Below are positions 54,559-59,765 of a stretch of 59,765 bases of DNA, piece by piece. The DNA comes from Pseudoalteromonas fuliginea (GTDB lineage Bacteria > Pseudomonadota > Gammaproteobacteria > Enterobacterales > Alteromonadaceae): positions 1 through 59,765 of the forward strand of contig NZ_JJNZ01000014.1 of NCBI RefSeq assembly GCF_000690055.1, written 5' to 3'. The notes under the pieces are model-generated. The model had not been told where the DNA came from, made no database searches, and saw only the letters and a program-made list of their open reading frames with translations. The position numbers and the translations under genes are program-made. Numbering within the stretch: position 1 is the first letter of the stretch; each line of letters begins with the position of its first letter.

Positions 54559-54877
54559 ATGCATTTTTGGCGCATGTAAACATTTATGTTACATTTTCAA
54601 TCTACTGGTAATTTATTTAATACATGGCGCTAATTAAGCGTTAAATTTACTAACATACAAAGGCATTATTCGTTCAATAAAAAACCAACACCAAACCTAA
54701 GTCGAATATCGGCGTTAACGCGTAAAAACAGGTACAGTGTATAAAGTGATTAATTAAATAGATGTGATTGTTTTAAATAGGAATTATAAAAGCTTTTTAT
54801 TTGCGCTTTACCCACCTTTTATATACCCTTAATAGTCTTTATAACAATATCTTCGTATAGCTTTGGCTGAGTAATTT
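54559..54877. other. intergenic region between transporter and NUDIX regulator
   Basis: About 320 bp, AT-rich, no gene. The right end carries the weak motif before the regulator gene. Confidence 0.5.
54832..54848 (+). promoter_or_regulatory. weak xylan-locus motif before the NUDIX regulator
   Basis: ATAGTCTTTATAACAAT, 30 bp before the regulator start. First half exact, second half AAC. Suggests autoregulation; weaker than the other sites. Confidence 0.4.
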
Positions 54878-55606
54878 ATGCACTATAAAACATCAAACAT
54901 TTCTAACAACATCGACGAAGAATCGATTCCTGATGACTGCATTAGCAATCTAACCGTAGATAATATAGTATTTGCTATTCATGAAGGTAAATTAAAGGTG
55001 TTGCTGGTTAAATATAACCGCGGCCTTGCAACAAGCCAGTGGGGTTTAATTGGTCATTGGGTTCGTAAAGATGAAAACTTAGACCTTGCAGCTCTGCGTG
55101 TTGTTAAAAGTACGACCGGTGTTGAAAACCTGTACTTAGATCAGTTAGGTGCGTTTGGCAACGTAGACCGCTACCCTGCTAGACGTATTATTACTATTGC
55201 TTATTATTCGCTCGTTCGCTTTGAAGAAACCAACCTTGTGAGCGGCGACAATGCCTTAGAGTGTGAATGGTTTGATGTGAATAGTGTACCGGCTTTAATG
55301 TTTGACCACGCCGATATTTTAAAAAGTGGCTTAAACTACTTACGCTATAAAGTAAGGCACGAGCCGATTGGTTTTAGCTTACTTCCAGAAAAATTTACCC
55401 TGCTTGAGCTTCAAGAAATATACGAGTCGATTTTAAATAAATCACTCGATAAACCTAACTTTAGACGTAAGTTTCAAAAAATGAACTTACTAATAAACTG
55501 CAAAGAAAAACAAACAAATGTAGCTCACAGAGCCGCGACTTTGTATCGTTTTGACATAAACGTGTATGAAAAATTAAGAGAGTTTGGTTTTACGTTTGAG
55601 TTTTAA
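54878..55606 (+). CDS. NUDIX-domain winged-helix transcriptional regulator (NrtR/AraR-like)
   Basis: 242 residues. Residues 25-155 form a NUDIX domain (NIVFAIHEGKLKVLLVKYNR; WGLIGHWVRKDENLDLAALR). The NUDIX box is degenerate: where an active enzyme has R-E-x-x-E-E, this one reads R74-V-V-K-S-T, so the metal-binding glutamates are gone and hydrolysis is unlikely. Residues 160-242 form the winged helix (FTLLELQEIYESILNKSLDKPNFRRK cut here in mind, with LDKPNFRRKFQKMN as recognition part). Such proteins repress NAD or pentose genes and sense ADP-ribose or sugar metabolites. It borders the xylan genes and probably binds the 17-bp palindrome described at 31691-54558. Inference, not shown. Confidence 0.8.
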   Translation: MHYKTSNISNNIDEESIPDDCISNLTVDNIVFAIHEGKLKVLLVKYNRGLATSQWGLIGHWVRKDENLDLAALRVVKSTTGVENLYLDQLGAFGNVDRYPARRIITIAYYSLVRFEETNLVSGDNALECEWFDVNSVPALMFDHADILKSGLNYLRYKVRHEPIGFSLLPEKFTLLELQEIYESILNKSLDKPNFRRKFQKMNLLINCKEKQTNVAHRAATLYRFDINVYEKLREFGFTFEF

Positions 55607-55711
55607 GTATGCAAATATTAGTCAAAGCAATTAATTAAACAATCTTGATAAATTCTCTTAGGGAAATGAGCTTTGAATAACGACCTAATAGCTTTGTTAT
55701 TCATTGCTTTG

Positions 55712-57616
55712 TTAAACAGGGGTAAAGCGCCACCCTTTGAAAACTAACTTACTTGCAGATCCATTACCACCAGATGAAGAACCACCAAAGCTTGCTTCAT
55801 TTAATGCCGTGTCAAAGTGAATACCACCGGCGCCGCTTACAATAACGGTGTCTCCTAAAATAGACCCTTTAAAACCGACAGCCGAAGTAACTTTTACTTT
55901 TGTAAGTGGTGCGTATATAACAGCGTAAAGCTCTCGTGTACCGCCTGAAAACTCTATCCCAGTGTCATTTCCATTGTATGAACTATAAATACTAAAAACG
56001 GGTCGGCCTTCATTTGTAACTCCATTGTCAGGTACGTAAACTTGTGCCCCATTTCCTATCTTAAGCTTTCCTTTAATTATGATAGTTAAGCTACTGTTAT
56101 CAGGGATCGTTAGCGAACTTGCGCCACTCATTGTAAAATCGCCAGCAACAAACATAACTGCATTATGATTACTTTTTACCTGCATTCGCCCTTTAATTGT
56201 CACATCATCAAAATAAAATATTTGAGTTGCTGAATCAAGAAAAGTAGCAGTTTTAGCATTGATGGCACCATTTGGAGTGCTACCAAAATCTACTAAAAAG
56301 TTAGCCGTGTTAGTTTCTAACTCGAGTAAGTCACCAGCTCTGCTATTGTTATTTATAAAAAGGTCAGGGCTTGTTGTATTAACTGACACGCCATCAATTG
56401 CTGTTGCAATACCAAGTGGATCACACGCAGTTAACCCTCTATTATTTTCACTCTCTGGTGTTATTTTTTCAACCGGCTCAATAGTTGGCATTGATATTTC
56501 TGTACTTGATACCCTGTAAGGTGAAAAAGCATATTCAGGAGTATCACCTTTAAAAGAGCCACGACCTGCATACCTTAAATCTTTACCTGCAATAGTGCTG
56601 CCCCACTGTTTAAGCGTCACATTGCCTTGAACACGCACTCCACCGTAGACACTGCCACCTGTTTGCTCATAATTACCTGATGTATAAACGCCGTTACGTA
56701 TTGTTGTTTGATTAAGAGCGACTAAATCATATGAGCGAACAGTTCCCAGAATGGTATTACCTGTAATAGAAATTGGACCTGATGAACTAATATCACCACC
56801 AACCTGAGTTTGCTTTACTGATATAGACTGGTTTGCTGAAATACTACCCGAGACAGTACCACTACTTTGTGTGAAGCTTAAATATGCTGATGCATCCCCC
56901 CCAATGACCACGCCACCAGAGAGTATTAAATTTCCATTACTATGAATATTGCCTGTGACATCTGCGCCTTGCCTAATTGATAAGTTACTAGAGGATAAAA
57001 CATCACCTTCAATTGTACCGCTACCATTTAGAGTAATATCACCAGTATCGTTAACTGTATTGACGAAAGACTCTTCTGAAGTATTTTTACTGCCATCATC
57101 TAGAGTGTCGTTATAATCCCCTAAAGACGAATCATAACTATCAATTAAGCCACTACCAGTAATTGCAACACCAGAGCACCCTGTAACCCCTTGGGAGAAA
57201 ACAGAATCACTGGTGGTTCCGCCTTGACCTGCAACAAATTCGAATATGGCTTGCATTTGATCCTCGCCTTCAAAGCGAGTACCTTCACTTGAAATTAGTA
57301 CATCACCGTTGCTATCAATTTTGATAGTTGCGTTATAAGTACTAGATTCAAGTGAACCAGTGCCTGAAACTTGGGTATTGTTAGCAATTAAATCATTAAT
57401 AGTTATAGTAGGGTCTGCAAGTATTTCTGCTTCAAGTTTCTCTATGCTTGAAAATACCCCTTTTTCAGACATTAATCTTGCGTTTAGTTTTTTTTGAAAG
57501 TTACCACTCAAACGCTCTTGAATAACACTATCCCTAATCGTGCTCAGTACAACAATTGAAGCCATTGATGTTAAAATAAGTACAGTAACAAGCGTAAAGC
57601 CGGATGTGTTTTTCAT
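55712..57616 (-). CDS. pilX: PilX-like minor pilin with large beta-helix C-terminal domain
   Basis: 634 residues. N-terminal prepilin-like segment NTSGFTLVTVLILTSMASIVV, with Gly-Phe cleavage site but Thr rather than Glu at mature position 5, as in PilX/GspK-type tip pilins. Residues about 150-330 are Gly/Ser/Asn-rich repeats (GDITLNGSGTIEGDV, GNIHSNGNLILSGG) that read as a beta-helix like polymer-forming bactofilins; the end (about 390-634) resembles the DUF7305 domain of such pilins. It likely sits at the pilus tip complex. Last gene of the minor-pilin operon, directly abutting pilW. No pilY1 gene follows, which is unusual, since PilY1 commonly accompanies PilX. Confidence 0.7.
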   Translation of the reverse strand: MKNTSGFTLVTVLILTSMASIVVLSTIRDSVIQERLSGNFQKKLNARLMSEKGVFSSIEKLEAEILADPTITINDLIANNTQVSGTGSLESSTYNATIKIDSNGDVLISSEGTRFEGEDQMQAIFEFVAGQGGTTSDSVFSQGVTGCSGVAITGSGLIDSYDSSLGDYNDTLDDGSKNTSEESFVNTVNDTGDITLNGSGTIEGDVLSSSNLSIRQGADVTGNIHSNGNLILSGGVVIGGDASAYLSFTQSSGTVSGSISANQSISVKQTQVGGDISSSGPISITGNTILGTVRSYDLVALNQTTIRNGVYTSGNYEQTGGSVYGGVRVQGNVTLKQWGSTIAGKDLRYAGRGSFKGDTPEYAFSPYRVSSTEISMPTIEPVEKITPESENNRGLTACDPLGIATAIDGVSVNTTSPDLFINNNSRAGDLLELETNTANFLVDFGSTPNGAINAKTATFLDSATQIFYFDDVTIKGRMQVKSNHNAVMFVAGDFTMSGASSLTIPDNSSLTIIIKGKLKIGNGAQVYVPDNGVTNEGRPVFSIYSSYNGNDTGIEFSGGTRELYAVIYAPLTKVKVTSAVGFKGSILGDTVIVSGAGGIHFDTALNEASFGGSSSGGNGSASKLVFKGWRFTPV

Positions 57617-58129
57617 TTATTGAAACGCCTTATTCATTACTATCTGTGAAAGAGATATATCAATAACTAAACGCTTATTAAATTGGCTTGGTAGATTTAT
57701 AGGCTCAACAAAAATGCTCACCATATTATTATCAATTGCATAGCTAATTGTATTAACGCCTTTTAATATTTTGACCTTGCCGTTGCCAATATCGCAAAAT
57801 AATGAGTCGTTTTCGTGGCTATATTCTTCGGTAAATGCAGCATTAATTATAGAGCCTGTGCAAGCAAGTACACCCGCTTCTTGAGTAACTTTTAAAATTT
57901 TATTGCTATAAGTAGGAATTGAGTTGGTTTGCTTTAAACTTCGTGTAAATATCTTGCTGCTAAATCGGATCACATCTAGCGAATTTTCTAAGTCTTTCAC
58001 CGTCGTGGTACTATTGTTAATTGAAGAATAAGCCAAACTCACACCGCCTAATAAAAACATACCAGCAGCAAGCGCGACCATAAGTTCGATTAAAGTAAAA
58101 CCCCTGTGCTTATTAATTAACTGTTTCAT
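57617..58129 (-). CDS. pilW: PilW-type minor pilin
   Basis: About 170 residues. Class III signal: NKHRGFTLIELMVALAAGMF, cleavage between Gly and Phe and Glu5 kept. The rest is a short pilin head with VSLAYSSINNSTTTVKDLENSLD and two late cysteines possibly paired (LACTGSI, LFCDIG). Shorter than many PilW proteins, which exceed 250 residues. The frame starts at 58138 but ATG 58129 overlaps the pilV stop as ATGA, so coupling favours it. It primes pilus assembly with PilV, PilX and FimT in the inner membrane. Confidence 0.8.
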   Translation of the reverse strand: MKQLINKHRGFTLIELMVALAAGMFLLGGVSLAYSSINNSTTTVKDLENSLDVIRFSSKIFTRSLKQTNSIPTYSNKILKVTQEAGVLACTGSIINAAFTEEYSHENDSLFCDIGNGKVKILKGVNTISYAIDNNMVSIFVEPINLPSQFNKRLVIDISLSQIVMNKAFQ

Positions 58130-58536
58130 GGAGTACATCCGGCGGGTAATGTTGGGAAACTGCCCGTAATTACAACGCGATTTTCTAAATTATCAGTCAA
58201 GCGCTTATCTTGCCATGTTACTTCAACCGACAGCTCATTTGAAAAATTAGCAGGTAAAGTGAGTGTATATGCATCAATTTGCGGAGATAAATAGCTTCTA
58301 AAACCAGCGTCATTGTATAAATCTGGATTGGTTTGTTGCAACTCACATAAGTGAGGCCAAATGCGCTCTAAAACATTATTAGCTTCAATGATGGACACCG
58401 TATAATTAAAACTATTTGTAATATATTGCAATGATTTTAATTGCCCTGATGCTAATCCTAATAAAGCAATGGTCGCAACAATTAATGCAATCATAACCTC
58501 TAAAAGAGAAAATCCTTTGCTGTAGTTTGTTAGCAT
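58126..58536 (-). CDS. pilV: PilV-type minor pilin
   Basis: 136 residues. Leader MLTNYSKG and GFSLLEVMIALIVATIALLG with Glu5; the next helix (LASGQLKSLQYITNSFN) fits PilV/GspI pilins. Two cysteines (HLCELQ; PAGCTP) could pair. ATG 58536 overlaps the fimT stop (ATGCTAA). Part of the minor-pilin operon. Confidence 0.8.
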   Translation of the reverse strand: MLTNYSKGFSLLEVMIALIVATIALLGLASGQLKSLQYITNSFNYTVSIIEANNVLERIWPHLCELQQTNPDLYNDAGFRSYLSPQIDAYTLTLPANFSNELSVEVTWQDKRLTDNLENRVVITGSFPTLPAGCTP

Positions 58537-58982
58537 ATTTCAGGGTCCTCAGCTAACCAACTTTGTCCACTTTGTAAAATACATAGAACAAAATCGGCAG
58601 TTGTACTGTCGCTATCGCTCACTAAAATTTGATACGTTTTATCTAATTCACCTGAGTTTGTAACCTCAATATCTTTTAAATCTACAGAAATACTACTGTG
58701 TGTAATTTCAAAAACATTTAAAGTAGTTTGCGTCGAATTAATTGCCGTTTTTGCCAGCCATTGATTATTCTCAACTTTAAGGAAAGTAGTTTGGTCTCTC
58801 TTGATTGCCTCACTGCGTGCAAATTTAAAAACACTGTGCAGTTGATTCGAGTTTGTAACTAGTCTATCTCGCTTTATAAATGTAATAAACGAAGGAGTCG
58901 CAACTGCTGCTAAAATGCCGATTATAGTTATTGTTATTAAAATTTCGAGTAAAGTAAAACCAATGTTTTTTTTTACCAACAT
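58530..58982 (-). CDS. fimT: FimT/GspH-type minor pilin
   Basis: 150 residues. Leader MLVKKNIG and GFTLLEILITITIIGILAAVATPSF with Glu5; the stretch FKFARSEAIKRDQTTFLKVENNQW is the GspH/FimT signature (ARSEAxxR). FimT and GspH act as pseudopilins in pilus priming, and some FimT proteins bind DNA for uptake. C-terminal cysteines (VLCILQ, PEIC) may pair. It overlaps the upstream pilin by 10 bp. Confidence 0.85.
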   Translation of the reverse strand: MLVKKNIGFTLLEILITITIIGILAAVATPSFITFIKRDRLVTNSNQLHSVFKFARSEAIKRDQTTFLKVENNQWLAKTAINSTQTTLNVFEITHSSISVDLKDIEVTNSGELDKTYQILVSDSDSTTADFVLCILQSGQSWLAEDPEIC

Positions 58983-59370
58983 TGGGATTTACTCGCTGAT
59001 TTAGTGCCGCTTTGGTTTACTGATAACTTGCCACACTCATCACCACTTTGCGCGCCTTTAGGTGTAACTTCTATTATGAATTCAGAACCATTTGAAGCGC
59101 CTTTACTTGCATCACTTGTATATTTAAATGAGTAATAATCTGAAGCCGAAAAAGTAAAGGTAGCAGGATAGCCACCAACACGAGTGTACTGTCTTTCTAA
59201 AACAGCCGTTTGCTGTAATAAAACCTGTTGAACATCGGCTCTGCGACTTTGTTGTATATAGCTCGTATAACTTGGAAGTGCAACTGCGTATAAAATCCCA
59301 ATTATTACAATTACTATCATTAATTCAGTAAGGGTAAACCCACTATTTTTTTTAGCCGCTGCGTTTTCAA
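58973..59370 (-). CDS. pilE: PilE-like type IV pilin, leader out of frame
   Basis: The frame from 59320 gives 115 residues starting inside the hydrophobic helix (MIVIVIIGILYAVALPSYTSY), which lacks the leader. Upstream in the same frame the prepilin motif NSGFTLTEL is present, but no ATG, GTG or TTG follows the previous stop in that frame. TTG at 59370 gives a leader KTQRLKK in another frame; a run of eight A (59346-59353) lies between, and nine would restore MKTQRLKKNSGFTLTELM. The head has the PilE-type RRADVQQVLLQQTAVLERQYTRVGGYP and the C-terminal disulfide loop DECGKLSV...KSQCW. First gene of the operon. Real frameshift or homopolymer error. Confidence 0.65.
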
Positions 59371-59765
59371 TTATTTCATTCCATTAATTTACAGTCAGGA
59401 TACCGTTCTTAAAAATAAAGATGTGCGTATATTTATTAATACTTAGTAACTTTTATTTGGTCAATTATATAATAAGTTTAATTTTTTAGAAGCTTCAAGA
59501 TAACTTTAGTCATGCCGTTATTTAATGAAACAACAAAATCATCCAATTAGTGTGAAGCCCAAAAGAGCTTACCACATATAAACCTCCCGTTGAGCTTGTT
59601 ATATATTAACAAGCTTCTGAAAATTGTTATCATTTAACAATATACATCACTTATTGATATTTGCAGCAACATGTTTAATCTTTAGGCAAGGCAGAGCCTA
59701 TGCAGTACGGTTATTCCCCATAAATAGGCGATAACGTAGCATAAATACCAAACATGCGCTGCCCA
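59371..59765. other. upstream region of the pilin operon, no gene seen
   Basis: About 395 bp without coding potential that I trust. It contains a perfect inverted repeat AGCTTGTTA/TAACAAGCT at 59593-59615 and presumably the promoter of the pilin operon. Confidence 0.45.

Noticed and set aside
1..59765. CRISPR arrays, rRNA, tRNA, prophage or complete insertion sequences
   Set aside because: No regularly spaced repeats, no RNA gene signatures, no transposase, integrase or phage structural genes were seen on either strand.

Overview
The window reads as a chromosomal segment of a marine gammaproteobacterium, most likely Pseudoalteromonas. The main reason is the GH8 xylanase at 42110-43390. It agrees almost residue for residue with the cold-active family 8 xylanase of Pseudoalteromonas haloplanktis as I remember it, and removing the predicted 21-residue signal places its acid/base glutamate at mature position 78. 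AT-rich DNA, many TonB/GH genes and short hairpin terminators fit. No rRNA, tRNA, CRISPR array, phage or complete insertion sequence was seen.

Region 1 (1-8.1 kb), accessory. After an alanine-dehydrogenase/PNT-type gene there is a run of integron-like gene cassettes, all read on the minus strand and separated by related attC-like elements at about 2251, 2850, 4202, 6463 and 7726. They carry a ClbS/DfsB-like protein, a small membrane protein with an in-frame amber codon, an orphan PD-(D/E)XK nuclease-like protein between two 390-bp direct repeats, an NTF2-like/LysR pair, and a MerR/quinone-reductase-like pair. No integrase gene is in the window.

Region 2 (8.1-13.7 kb). A decayed esterase gene, an acyltransferase, an alpha/beta hydrolase, a BlaI-type repressor coupled to an M56-M23 double peptidase with clear operators, and an intact esterase paralogous to the decayed one.

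Region 3 (14.2-30.4 kb), xylose catabolism. A multidomain GH8 xylanase broken by a one-base frameshift, a sugar symporter, a LacI-type regulator, a cytoplasmic GH43 xylosidase, a Gfo/Idh/MocA oxidoreductase, then xylB-xylA-tal-tkt-unknown-galM. Two identical 14-bp palindromes (TGTTAGCGCTAACA) sit in front of GH43 and between the oxidoreductase and xylB.

Region 4 (30.5-55.6 kb), xylan capture and depolymerisation. Three GH10 xylanases, an intact GH8 xylanase, a DUF5060-type putative glycosidase with a cupin, an SMP-30 lactonase, a TonB-dependent receptor, a five-gene operon (SapC, cupin-8/JmjC-like, tryptophan-halogenase-like flavoenzyme, DUF6445-like, ThuA), a GH43-GPH transporter pair and a NUDIX-winged-helix regulator whose catalytic glutamates are lost. 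A 17-bp palindromic motif, roughly ATAGTCAnnnTGACYAT, recurs at eight to ten promoters here and upstream of the broken GH8 gene, but not at the LacI-operator promoters. I infer two regulatory layers: LacI for xylose catabolism and the NUDIX regulator for xylan attack, uptake and the halogenase operon. A LysR/DoxX/metallo-beta-lactamase-fold group interrupts this region.

Region 5 (55.7-59.4 kb). A tight minor-pilin operon (PilE-like, FimT/GspH, PilV, PilW, PilX-like) for a type IV pilus; the first pilin has its leader out of frame across an eight-base homopolymer.
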